The notes beneath the pieces were generated by a model. The model searched no databases. It saw nothing but the letters and a program-made list of their open reading frames with translations, and was not told where the DNA came from. From the NCBI GenBank assembly GCA_017430675.1, contig JAFRMM010000032.1, forward strand, positions 1-59,514: a stretch of 59,514 nucleotides of DNA, given 5' to 3'. This document shows positions 18,757 to 26,832 of this stretch, piece by piece. The DNA is from Prevotella sp. (GTDB lineage Bacteria > Bacteroidota > Bacteroidia > Bacteroidales > Bacteroidaceae). Position numbers and translations under genes: made by a program. Positions within the stretch are counted from its first letter, which is position 1, and every line of letters begins with the position of its first letter.

Positions 18757-19808
18757 AACTGGTCACAACGTATTTCGAGGGGCATGGGGATATTATCGGT
18801 GAAGAGTTGGCCTGTGCCAAGGCCCTGTGGCATACGGATATCATCGCCATAGATATCTGAGGCGAACTGGGCGATGGCATTCAGACCGATGTTACTTTCC
18901 AAAGCCGAAGTGATCCACGAGCCGATGCCCTGTTCCTTGGCGGTCTGGATCCACTCGCGACACCCCATCATACCCCCGTGCAACGAGGGTTTCAGGATGA
19001 TATAGCGGGGTTTGATGATATTCAGCATGTGGGTCTTCATCTCCGGATCGTTCACACCGATAAGTTCCTCGTCGAGGGCGATGGGCAGCGGCGACTCACG
19101 GCAGAGTTCCGCCATATAAGCCCACTGACCTGCTTTTATCGGCTGCTCGATAGAATGGATATTGTATTGCGACAGCAGTTCGAGTTTATAAAGGGCCTCC
19201 TCGTAAGGGAAGGCACCGTTGGCATCCACTCTCAGTTCTACCTCATGAAAACTGAAACGCTCGCGGATGCGTTTGACCAGATCAAGTTCCTGCTCGAAGT
19301 CGATGGCACCGATCTTCAGTTTCACGCAGCGGAAGCCCTGTTCCAGTTTAGACTCCATGCGCTGGAGCATCTCGTCGTAGTTGCCCATCCATACGAGACC
19401 GTTGATGGGGATGCCAATCTCACCACGACTGAAAGCGGTGTCGAAGAGACAATCGCCATGCAGGAGATTCAAGAGGGCTGTCTCGAGGCCGAAGAGCATC
19501 GAGGGATAAGGGCGGAGGGACTCACAGAGGGGACAGTCCCTGATGTGCTCCGCAGGCTTCGCACACGAGGGACAGTCCCCCTGCGAGTCCTGCCAGCGGC
19601 AGAAATCTGCACAGAAAAGTTCCAAGAGTTCGACATAATCGGGGCGGGCATCACAACTGAGGTCAGGCAGGGGCGCACACTCCCCCACGCCAGTCCTTTC
19701 CCCATCCGACAGATAGACTAACCAGATCTTGCGGGAGGTATAGACCCCACGCGATGTGCCTGCCGGCTGCTTGAAATGCAGCGTGCGCTCCTCGATGTGA
19801 TAGGTCAT
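18741..19808 (-). CDS. menC: o-Succinylbenzoate synthase with inserted palindrome-encoded segment
   Basis: 355 aa, enolase superfamily; dehydrates SHCHC to o-succinylbenzoate. Catalytic set visible: KLKIGAIDF (KxK lysines), [29 protein letters not shown] and ILKPSLHGG. Residues about 76-95 carry the palindrome-encoded stretch, with sequence around CPSC and CPLC, inserted in the N-terminal capping domain between FCRWQD and [16 protein letters not shown]. The same DNA is read in a different frame in menE. The insert adds four cysteines. ATGA overlap with menB upstream, 16-nt overlap with menE downstream. Confidence 0.93.
   Translation of the reverse strand: MTYHIEERTLHFKQPAGTSRGVYTSRKIWLVYLSDGERTGVGECAPLPDLSCDARPDYVELLELFCADFCRWQDSQGDCPSCAKPAEHIRDCPLCESLRPYPSMLFGLETALLNLLHGDCLFDTAFSRGEIGIPINGLVWMGNYDEMLQRMESKLEQGFRCVKLKIGAIDFEQELDLVKRIRERFSFHEVELRVDANGAFPYEEALYKLELLSQYNIHSIEQPIKAGQWAYMAELCRESPLPIALDEELIGVNDPEMKTHMLNIIKPRYIILKPSLHGGMMGCREWIQTAKEQGIGSWITSALESNIGLNAIAQFASDIYGDDIRMPQGLGTGQLFTDNIPMPLEIRCDQLWRCR
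19523..19583. repeat. 61-bp palindromic element, copy 2 (inside menC)
   Basis: 61 bp identical to 18385-18445, same orientation, core palindrome 19529-19580. Flanks outside the 61 bp differ, so this is not a segmental duplication of the genes. Confidence 0.92.
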
Positions 19809-20656
19809 GGCAGTTTGGGATATTTCTTGAAGTCAGGCTTGCGCTTCTCAAGGAAGGCCTTGCCACCCTCCTGCGCTTCATCAAGGAAATAATAGAGCAT
19901 GGTGCAGTCGCCAGCGAGTTCCTGAATACCAGCCTGACCGTCGAGTTCGGCATTGAGTCCTGCCTTGATCATCCTTAATGCCAACGGCGAGCGCTGCATC
20001 ATGATCTCCGCCCACTCCACGCACTCGTCTTCGAGGCGTTCGATAGGCACCACCTTATTCACCATGCCCATCTCCTCAGCCTCCTTGGCACTGTACTGAC
20101 GGCAGAGGAACCAGATCTCACGCGCCTTCTTCTGACCAACGATACGGGCGAGATACGACGAGCCGAAACCAGCATCAAACGATCCCACCTTGGGTCCCGT
20201 CTGCCCGAAGATGGCGTTCTCGCTGGCAATCGTCAGGTCGCAGACGAGGTGTAGCACATGACCGCCACCGATGGCATAGCCGTTCACCATGGCAATGACG
20301 GGCTTCGGCAGACGACGGATCTGCATCTGCACATCGAGCACACTCAGTCGGGGCACGCCCTCTTCATCGACATAGCCGCCACGCCCCTTCACGTGCATGT
20401 CGCCACCGCTGCAGAAGGCATGTTTCACATCTACGAGGGTCTTGCCCTCAGGCACCTCGGACATGGCACCCGTCAGCAGCACCACACTGATGTCCTGCAT
20501 CTCACGACACAGGGCAAAGGCCTGACTCAGTTCGTACGTCGTCTTGGGCGTAAAGGCATTACGGTATCGCGGACGATTGATAGTGATCTTAGCAATACCA
20601 TTGTATGCCTCGAACAGTATTTCCTTAAACTCACGGATTTGTTTCCACTCTCTCAT
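19805..20656 (-). CDS. menB: 1,4-Dihydroxy-2-naphthoyl-CoA synthase
   Basis: 283 aa crotonase-fold enzyme that closes the naphthoquinone ring from OSB-CoA. Family signatures: [17 protein letters not shown], the acyl-CoA oxyanion region [52 protein letters not shown] and the C-terminal [17 protein letters not shown] that reaches the neighbouring subunit. Overlaps both menD and menC by 4 nt, so the ends of the operon are translationally coupled. Confidence 0.97.
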   Translation of the reverse strand: MREWKQIREFKEILFEAYNGIAKITINRPRYRNAFTPKTTYELSQAFALCREMQDISVVLLTGAMSEVPEGKTLVDVKHAFCSGGDMHVKGRGGYVDEEGVPRLSVLDVQMQIRRLPKPVIAMVNGYAIGGGHVLHLVCDLTIASENAIFGQTGPKVGSFDAGFGSSYLARIVGQKKAREIWFLCRQYSAKEAEEMGMVNKVVPIERLEDECVEWAEIMMQRSPLALRMIKAGLNAELDGQAGIQELAGDCTMLYYFLDEAQEGGKAFLEKRKPDFKKYPKLP

Positions 20657-22188
20657 ATTCTCAACATTTGATAATAGTCTTTCATGACGCGCTCGTCCTC
20701 ATTGGCATCGGTAAACACCTCTAATAACACGGGACGCTCGCTCTCTATATATAATAAGGTGTCGATGGCCTGATGGAGATCATGGGGACCATCGGCACGG
20801 AGATAGACGATATCGTTCTGTCGGCAGATGCCCTCGGCGGAGGTGTGGTGCTCCGCGGCTACGATACGATCACGGGCAGGACTCTGCTCCAAACCCGGCA
20901 ACATGTTAAAGATACCCCCACGGCCGTTGTTCAACAGCAGGATGCGGAAATTTTGCCTGAGGTTCTGGTTCCACAAGGCATTCTGGTCATAGAAGAAACT
21001 CAAGTCTCCGATGACACAGAAAACCCGCTCGTCGGAGACTACGGAGAATCCCGCAGCCGTCGATAGCGAGCCATCGATGCCGTTCACCCCACGGTTGCAC
21101 CACACGGGATGCTGTGCAAAACTATTCGCCAGACGGATAGCACTGCTATTAGCGTAATGGATGGCGGCCTCACCCACGTTGGCCTTGAAATACTTTACGG
21201 CAGCCATCTGGGAGTAGCCCGGCTCGTAGGCAGACACCTGCTGGCGGATACTTGCCAGCAGCGCGTCCCACTGCTGTACGAAGGGATGGGGCTCCATCAC
21301 GAGCATATAACGGATATGATCAGCCACAGCATCCCCATCACCCTGGATGACGTGCGTCAGGTTCATGAAGGTATCGGTCACCTCTCCCGTCTCATTGACC
21401 ACCCACGTCTCCTTGGCCTTCCGCAGAAAGCGCTTCACTCGTTTACTGACAATGGAACCGCCGACATATAGCACGAAGTCTGGGATATAGCGCTCATCAT
21501 CACCGACCAGACAGACAGCCTCATCCAACAGTGGGTTCATGGGCTGTCCGCTGATGAGCATCGGACGCTTGGCCTGCAGGAACATCCGAGCGACATGACT
21601 CAATGTTGTTGCCGAGATATCGGCAGGGATATACTCTATCTTCCGTTCGACAGGGAGTTCTGGCACAGAGAAATCAAACAACGGCTCAGTGATGGGGACG
21701 TTGATATGTACAGGGGCGTTCCTGACAACCAAAGCCTCATTAATCAGGCGGTTACAGTACCAGCGCTGCTCATCATCCTGAGGTTCTGGCAGGGATACCG
21801 CCTTCTTGACGAAACGTCCCAAGGCATCTGGCTGCGGAAGGGTCTGCCCGTCCAACTGGTCTATCCACTGCGGGGGACGGTCTGCAGAGATCACCACCAA
21901 GGGGATATGCTGATAATAAGCCTCAGCGACAGCGGGGGTGAGATTCAACAGGGCCGTACCACTGGTGACACAGACAACGACAGGCTGTTTCAGGGCCAGC
22001 GACATGCCTAAGGCATAGAAACCCGCAGAGCGCTCATCCGTCACAGGGTGACACGTCATATCCGGACACTCGTTCAGGTTGTGCGTGATGGGCGCATTCC
22101 TGCTGCCAGGACAGACCACGGCATGTCGGATGCCATGCGCCACGAGCAGAGCCGTCAGTATATTGACATTCTCCTTATTACTATACAT
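20653..22188 (-). CDS. menD: 2-Succinyl-5-enolpyruvyl-6-hydroxy-3-cyclohexene-1-carboxylate synthase (short)
   Basis: 511 aa, thiamine-diphosphate enzyme that joins isochorismate and 2-oxoglutarate. Key blocks: [33 protein letters not shown] (with the ThDP glutamate), [38 protein letters not shown] and the ThDP site [14 protein letters not shown]. The protein is about 40-50 residues shorter than most MenD proteins. The shortage falls in the central domain, between [13 protein letters not shown] and the [18 protein letters not shown] strand. 4-nt overlap with menB, 9-nt gap after menF. Confidence 0.94.
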   Translation of the reverse strand: MYSNKENVNILTALLVAHGIRHAVVCPGSRNAPITHNLNECPDMTCHPVTDERSAGFYALGMSLALKQPVVVCVTSGTALLNLTPAVAEAYYQHIPLVVISADRPPQWIDQLDGQTLPQPDALGRFVKKAVSLPEPQDDEQRWYCNRLINEALVVRNAPVHINVPITEPLFDFSVPELPVERKIEYIPADISATTLSHVARMFLQAKRPMLISGQPMNPLLDEAVCLVGDDERYIPDFVLYVGGSIVSKRVKRFLRKAKETWVVNETGEVTDTFMNLTHVIQGDGDAVADHIRYMLVMEPHPFVQQWDALLASIRQQVSAYEPGYSQMAAVKYFKANVGEAAIHYANSSAIRLANSFAQHPVWCNRGVNGIDGSLSTAAGFSVVSDERVFCVIGDLSFFYDQNALWNQNLRQNFRILLLNNGRGGIFNMLPGLEQSPARDRIVAAEHHTSAEGICRQNDIVYLRADGPHDLHQAIDTLLYIESERPVLLEVFTDANEDERVMKDYYQMLRI

Positions 22189-22197
22189 AAATCCTTT

Positions 22198-23271
22198 TCA
22201 ACTTCCTCTTAACAACAATCGCATGGTTTCAAGTTTTGCCTCCGTCTCCAGCCATTCCTGTTCCTCCGTACTGTCCTTCAGCAGTCCGCCTCCCGCATAG
22301 AGATGGTAGCGGTTGCCCTCGATGTTCATACAGCGGAGCGAGACATAGAGGTGTGTCTGATCCTCAGGATCGAGCATTCCCATAAAACCGCTATAATAGC
22401 GGCGTGGGGTATATTCGTTGCGGATAATAAACTGAAAGGCCTCCCGCTTAGGCAGACCACAGACGGCTGGTGTGGGATGCAGTGCCTGCAGCAGATCGCC
22501 GATATGGGCTGTATCAGGCAGGGAGAACGTAAAGTCACTCCGCAGATGCACAAGGTTCGCAGCCCGCACGGTATAGGGACCTTCCTCGCGGAAGTCGCGG
22601 GTGAACTGCTCCAGACATTCTGCGACATAAGTAGCCACGAAGCGCTGTTCCTGGATATTCTTCGTACTCCAACTGAGGGTCTCGCCCTCACCCTGCAACT
22701 GCTCCCCCTCCAGTGTCATCGTACCTGCCAGGGCGATGGTGCGCCATTGGCCGTCTCTCCCACCCTCCAGAAGGATCTCAGGAGTGGCCGTCAGCCAACA
22801 GCCGCTCTTGGGGGTGCTGACCAGTGAGATGAACATACGGGGGTAGAGCATACAAGCCCTGTGGAAGAGTTCCATAGGTGATATCGTCTCTTTGGTCTCT
22901 TCGTCGGCACATCGTGCCAGCACGATCTTACGGAAGGTGTCCAGTTCCAACTGGGAATGCTCATTGGCAAAGTCGATGGAATAATGCATCCTGTGACCTC
23001 CTATGATACCTGAGGCACCAGCCATCGCGCCTGGTAACTGCATGGAAGGAACAACCTCCACAGGTATCGTCTCCACCTTGTCAGGATGTATGAGCAGGAT
23101 CGGCTGATCCTGCGTCACCTCAAAGGGTGCCACGGCAAAACCATTCTTTCCGTTCAGTTCCGTACAGGTGAACAGTTCCTCAGGTTCCCCTTCCGTCTGC
23201 TGTATCAGCGTCACATGGTCTTCATGCGGCAAACGACAGACGGCAAGGGCTACAGGGAGTGATTCTGGCAT
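22198..23271 (-). CDS. menF: Isochorismate synthase
   Basis: 357 aa chorismate-utilising enzyme (chorismate to isochorismate, Mg2+). C-terminal catalytic core: FRKIVLARC, LVSTPKSGCWLTATPEILLE, TIALAGTM, LQALHPTPAVCGLPKREAF, RRYYSGFMGMLD and YAGGGLLKDSTEEQEWLET, with the Glu residues that hold Mg2+. First chorismate-committing gene of the menaquinone operon. Its ATG shares a base with the stop codon of the hotdog gene. Confidence 0.95.
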   Translation of the reverse strand: MPESLPVALAVCRLPHEDHVTLIQQTEGEPEELFTCTELNGKNGFAVAPFEVTQDQPILLIHPDKVETIPVEVVPSMQLPGAMAGASGIIGGHRMHYSIDFANEHSQLELDTFRKIVLARCADEETKETISPMELFHRACMLYPRMFISLVSTPKSGCWLTATPEILLEGGRDGQWRTIALAGTMTLEGEQLQGEGETLSWSTKNIQEQRFVATYVAECLEQFTRDFREEGPYTVRAANLVHLRSDFTFSLPDTAHIGDLLQALHPTPAVCGLPKREAFQFIIRNEYTPRRYYSGFMGMLDPEDQTHLYVSLRCMNIEGNRYHLYAGGGLLKDSTEEQEWLETEAKLETMRLLLRGS

Positions 23272-23684
23272 TATTTCCTGGGGGTAATGACGTAATTGGT
23301 GACTCTGACATTGGAGATCAGTTCATCCGATGTGTCCCTGATATCCACATTCCACACATGAAGGGTGGTACCCTTGTGCAACAGACGGGCGTAGGCCGTC
23401 ACCGTATCACCTTCCGCCACCGCCTTCACATGACTGCCGCTGACCTCTATGCCCACCCAGGCACAGCCTGGACAGAGCGAGGAGGATCCTACACCCGCCA
23501 CGTTCTCGGCCAAGGCCAGGGAGGCGCCGCCACTGAGGAAGCCGAAGGGCTGACGGTTTCGCTCATCCACCTTCATGCGGGCCATACAAGTATCGTCCTC
23601 GGGGGTGGAGAGGAACTCCATTCCGAGGGCGGTACTCAGGTTAGGCTTATCGTTGATGATATCCCTGATCTTATCTACGTTCAT
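23271..23684 (-). CDS. Hotdog-fold thioesterase, PaaI type (candidate DHNA-CoA hydrolase)
   Basis: 137 aa from the ATG at 23684; the longer frame starting at 23753 overlaps the ROK gene and is rejected. Hotdog thioesterase with the PaaI-type segment QPFGFLSGGASLALAENVAG and VGIEVSGSHVKAVAEGDTV. Position within the menaquinone operon suggests it hydrolyses 1,4-dihydroxy-2-naphthoyl-CoA after MenB (MenI role); this is inference from context, as the fold alone does not fix the substrate. Confidence 0.85.
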   Translation of the reverse strand: MNVDKIRDIINDKPNLSTALGMEFLSTPEDDTCMARMKVDERNRQPFGFLSGGASLALAENVAGVGSSSLCPGCAWVGIEVSGSHVKAVAEGDTVTAYARLLHKGTTLHVWNVDIRDTSDELISNVRVTNYVITPRK

Positions 23685-23685
23685 C

Positions 23686-24666
23686 CTACTTAAACAAAGA
23701 ATATTCGGGTACGCTCCAGGCGAGGGCACTGGCACCCAGCACATCACGCTCACGGTCGTCGAGTTTCGACAGCAGGATCCTCACCTTACCCCTCAGATTA
23801 CCGAACACGTGGGACTCGAATGACTCATAGCAAGGATCGACGATCCACTTGCCTGCATGCGAGATACCACCCGTCAGGATGATAGCCTCAGGATCAATGA
23901 CGGACGCATAGTTAGCCAGTCCGAGACCCAGCATATAACCCGTACGACGGAACACCTCAATAGCCATCTCGTCGCCCTTGTCGCAACACTCAGCAATGGT
24001 ACGCGGAGAGAGTTTCTCAAGATCACGCATCAGCGTTGGTGCCTCCGACTCCGCCATCAGTTCCTTGGCGGTACGCACGATACCCACAGCACCGACGTAT
24101 GCCTCCAGACACCCCTGATGGCCACAGCCGCACACACGGCCACCATCATCCACGCAGGTATGGCCGAACTCACCCGCATAGCCCAGATGTCCCTGATGCT
24201 CATGTCCCGCGGAGAAGAAACAACTGCCTACACCCACGCCCAGACTGACGATGACGAAATTCTGCATACCATGGGCACTGCCGAACGTGTATTCACCCAA
24301 GGCAGAGATATGTGCATCGTTGGAGAGGCCCACGGCCAGTCCCAGACGGTCCCTGAGCATCGCAGCCAAAGGCACCATACCCTTCCAGGGGAGGTTGGCG
24401 GCATTCTCGATGCAGCCGGACACAGAACTGGCACTCGGACAACTGACACCTATAGAACGGATGGTCTCGTAGCCTCCGTTCGCTTCCACAAGCATCACGA
24501 TCTTTTCACTCAGAGTTGTCACGAAATTATTGACATCAGGATAGTCTGAGGTCTCGAAAGAATCTTCTGCCAGAATATTACCACGGATATCCACGATAGC
24601 ATACGTGGTACTCTCTGTGCTGATATCAACCCCGACAACTTTTGTTTTAAGATTATACTCCTCCAT
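23686..24666 (-). CDS. ROK-family protein, paralogue 1
   Basis: 326 aa from ATG 24666 (the ORF extends further upstream but into the neighbouring gene). ROK fold with the zinc motif GRVCGCGHQGCLEAY, GEFGHTC, and a candidate catalytic Asp in SNDAHISAL. The first phosphate loop, normally DxGGT in ROK kinases, reads GVDISTESTTYAIVD, with no glycine pair. No N-terminal helix-turn-helix, so it is not a NagC/XylR-type repressor by architecture. It is 1 nt from the thioesterase gene, so co-transcribed with the men operon. Could be a sugar kinase variant or a non-catalytic sensor. Confidence 0.8.
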   Translation of the reverse strand: MEEYNLKTKVVGVDISTESTTYAIVDIRGNILAEDSFETSDYPDVNNFVTTLSEKIVMLVEANGGYETIRSIGVSCPSASSVSGCIENAANLPWKGMVPLAAMLRDRLGLAVGLSNDAHISALGEYTFGSAHGMQNFVIVSLGVGVGSCFFSAGHEHQGHLGYAGEFGHTCVDDGGRVCGCGHQGCLEAYVGAVGIVRTAKELMAESEAPTLMRDLEKLSPRTIAECCDKGDEMAIEVFRRTGYMLGLGLANYASVIDPEAIILTGGISHAGKWIVDPCYESFESHVFGNLRGKVRILLSKLDDRERDVLGASALAWSVPEYSLFK

Positions 24667-24676
24667 AGGTTTGTTA

Positions 24677-25681
24677 TTATTTGAATAATGAATACTCCTT
24701 GACATCCCACGCCAGGGCACTGGCACCCAGTACATCGCGCTCACCCTCCTTCAGGATCGACACGAGGATGCGGGTCTTATGCTTGATATTATGGAACACA
24801 TGCTCCTCGAAGGCGGCACGCATCGGCTTGAGCAGCCACTTGCCGGCCGTCGTCATGTCACCCGTCAGGATGATGGCCTCAGGATTCAGCACGGAGACAT
24901 AGTTGGCCAGACCGAGACCCAGCATCTCGCCTGTGCGGCGGAACGCCTCGATGGCCAGGGCATCACCTTTATGGCAGCAGTCGGCAATCGACTGTATCGA
25001 CAACTCCTTGAAATCAGAGAGCATCGTCGGCTCCTTACTCTCTGCCATCAGTTCCCTGGCAGTTTTCACCAAACCGGTCTTCGAACAGTATGTCTCCAGA
25101 CAACCTCTGTTGCCGCAGCCACACTCACGGCCATTGATCTCCACACAGGTATGGCCCACCTCTCCGGCAAAACCGTCATAGCCCAGATGGGGCTGACCGT
25201 TGGAGAAGAAGCAACTGCCCAGACCGCCGTGACTGATCGACACCACCACGAAGTCCTTCATGCCATGCGCACTGCCGTAGGCCTTTTCACTGAGTGCCGT
25301 GATATGCGCATCGTTGGCCACGGCGACAGCCAGTCCCAACCTGTCGCGCAGCATGGCCGACAGTGGGATAACGCCCTTCCATGGCAGGTTGGCGGCATGT
25401 TCGATATTACCCGTGACGGAACTGGCACTCGGGGCACTGACACCCACGGAGCGGATGGTCTCATACCCTCCATTCTCCTCTACGAGCATCAGGACTCTCT
25501 CGCTCAGTGCTGTCACATAATCGTTGATATCCGGATAGTCTGTCGTCTCAAAAAAATCCTGAGCCAGGATATCGCCCCTGACATCCACGATGGCGAATGT
25601 CGTCTTTTCCAGACGGATGTCAATACCTACTACACGCGTTTTAATCTTATCAACGGTCTCTACTGAACCCAAATTTTCCAT
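24677..25681 (-). CDS. ROK-family protein, paralogue 2
   Basis: 334 aa. Close paralogue of both flanking genes over the full length, with the same VKEYSLFK-like C-terminus. Zinc motif GRECGCGNRGCLETY, catalytic-type VANDAHITAL, second phosphate loop ISHGGLGSCFFS. The DxGGT position reads GIDIRLEKTTFAIVD. It ends 10 nt before paralogue 1 begins. Confidence 0.8.
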   Translation of the reverse strand: MENLGSVETVDKIKTRVVGIDIRLEKTTFAIVDVRGDILAQDFFETTDYPDINDYVTALSERVLMLVEENGGYETIRSVGVSAPSASSVTGNIEHAANLPWKGVIPLSAMLRDRLGLAVAVANDAHITALSEKAYGSAHGMKDFVVVSISHGGLGSCFFSNGQPHLGYDGFAGEVGHTCVEINGRECGCGNRGCLETYCSKTGLVKTARELMAESKEPTMLSDFKELSIQSIADCCHKGDALAIEAFRRTGEMLGLGLANYVSVLNPEAIILTGDMTTAGKWLLKPMRAAFEEHVFHNIKHKTRILVSILKEGERDVLGASALAWDVKEYSLFK

Positions 25682-25695
25682 TTTTCACAGATTTT

Positions 25696-26676
25696 TTATT
25701 TAAACAAAGAATATTCTCTCACTTCCCAAGCCAGCACACTGGCACCCAGCACTTCGGTCAGTCCACTTTCAAGATCTGAAGTCAGGAACTTCACCTTGCC
25801 CTGGATATTATGGAACACATGTCTCTCAAATGACTCCCTGGCGGGCTCCAGCAACCACTTGCCGGCCTTGGAGACGCCCCCCATAAAGATGAAGGCCTCC
25901 GGATCAACACAGGAGGCATAGTTCGCCAGTCCGTAACCCAGCATCTCACCTGTACGGCGATAGACCTCGATGGCCAGTTCGTCACCCTGCTCGCAGAACT
26001 CAGTGATCATCTTCGGTGTCAGTTTTTCTGCCTGACGCATCAGCGACGGCTTGTCCGACTCCGCCAGCAGTTCCTTGGCCGTCTGTATGACACCCTTGGC
26101 GGCGGTATAGGTCTCCAGGCATCCCCTGTTGCCACAACTGCACTGTCGTCCGTGATTGACGGCACAGGTATGCCCGATCTCTCCTGCAAAACCGTCCATG
26201 CCCTTATGGATCAGACCGTTCGAGAAGAAGCAACTTCCCATGCCAGAGCCCAGTGTCACCACTACGAAGTCGCGCATACCATGCGCACAGCCGAAGGCAT
26301 GCTCACCCAAGGCCATCACCGTGGCATCGTTGGCCACGGCCACAGCCAGTCCCAGACGTTCCTGAAGCATGACGGACAGGGGTATCACGCCCTTCCACGG
26401 CATATTGGGGGCATTCTCAATGCTACCCGTCATGAAGTTGGCACTGGGCGCACTGACACCTACGGAGCGGATGGTCTCATATCCTCCATGCGCCCCCACA
26501 AATCTGATGATCCGCTCACTGAGCGTAGCCACATAATCATTGATATCCGGGTAATCCTGTGTAGGGAAACTATCTTTCGCGATAATCTCCCCCTTTACGT
26601 TCACAATGGCATAAGTGGTCTTCTCCGTGCTGATCTCAACACCAACGACCCGTTTCCTTACTGATGATTCTTCCAT
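25696..26676 (-). CDS. ROK-family protein, paralogue 3
   Basis: 326 aa from ATG 26676; a GTG two codons earlier is less likely, as paralogue 1 has the same length from its ATG. Zinc motif GRQCSCGNRGCLETY, VANDATVMAL, GSGMGSCFFS. The first phosphate loop reads GVEISTEKTTYAIVN, so even its leading Asp is Glu. First gene after the promoter at 26702-26733, and thus head of the nine-gene ROK-men transcript. Confidence 0.8.
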   Translation of the reverse strand: MEESSVRKRVVGVEISTEKTTYAIVNVKGEIIAKDSFPTQDYPDINDYVATLSERIIRFVGAHGGYETIRSVGVSAPSANFMTGSIENAPNMPWKGVIPLSVMLQERLGLAVAVANDATVMALGEHAFGCAHGMRDFVVVTLGSGMGSCFFSNGLIHKGMDGFAGEIGHTCAVNHGRQCSCGNRGCLETYTAAKGVIQTAKELLAESDKPSLMRQAEKLTPKMITEFCEQGDELAIEVYRRTGEMLGYGLANYASCVDPEAFIFMGGVSKAGKWLLEPARESFERHVFHNIQGKVKFLTSDLESGLTEVLGASVLAWEVREYSLFK

Positions 26677-26701
26677 TGTCACAAAGTTACTTTAGATGTG
26701 G

Positions 26702-26733
26702 CAAATATAAACATTTTTCCTAAACTGTGCAAA
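26702..26733 (-). promoter_or_regulatory. Promoter for the ROK-men operon
   Basis: TTTG (26733-26730), 20-bp spacer, TATATTTG (26709-26702), 25 bp before the first ATG. A perfect match to the Bacteroidetes consensus. It diverges from the lysS promoter. Confidence 0.8.
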
Positions 26734-26769
26734 TCTTTACGCTTTTTTTTGCAAATATTTACCCTATCC

Positions 26770-26800
26770 TTGCTTTTTTCGGGATATTTTCGTAACTTTG
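26770..26800 (+). promoter_or_regulatory. Promoter for lysS
   Basis: TTG at 26770-26772, 20-bp spacer, TAACTTTG at 26793-26800. It places the transcription start near 26807 and so supports the ATG at 26833. Confidence 0.75.
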
Positions 26801-26832
26801 CACCCATAAAAGGAACAAGATCAAAAAAAGAG

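Noticed and set aside
19469..19705. Minus-strand frame containing [18 protein letters not shown] inside menC
   Set aside because: It is the menE reading of the shared 61-bp repeat in a non-coding frame of menC; menC itself is clear in the other frame.
17722..19808. menE and menC considered as pseudogenes because of foreign segments
   Set aside because: Frames are intact and all catalytic blocks follow on both sides of the inserts.
23685..24744. Longer starts for the thioesterase (23753) and ROK paralogue 1 (24744)
   Set aside because: Both extensions lie in the coding sequence of the next upstream gene and do not resemble the families; internal ATGs at 23684 and 24666 fit.
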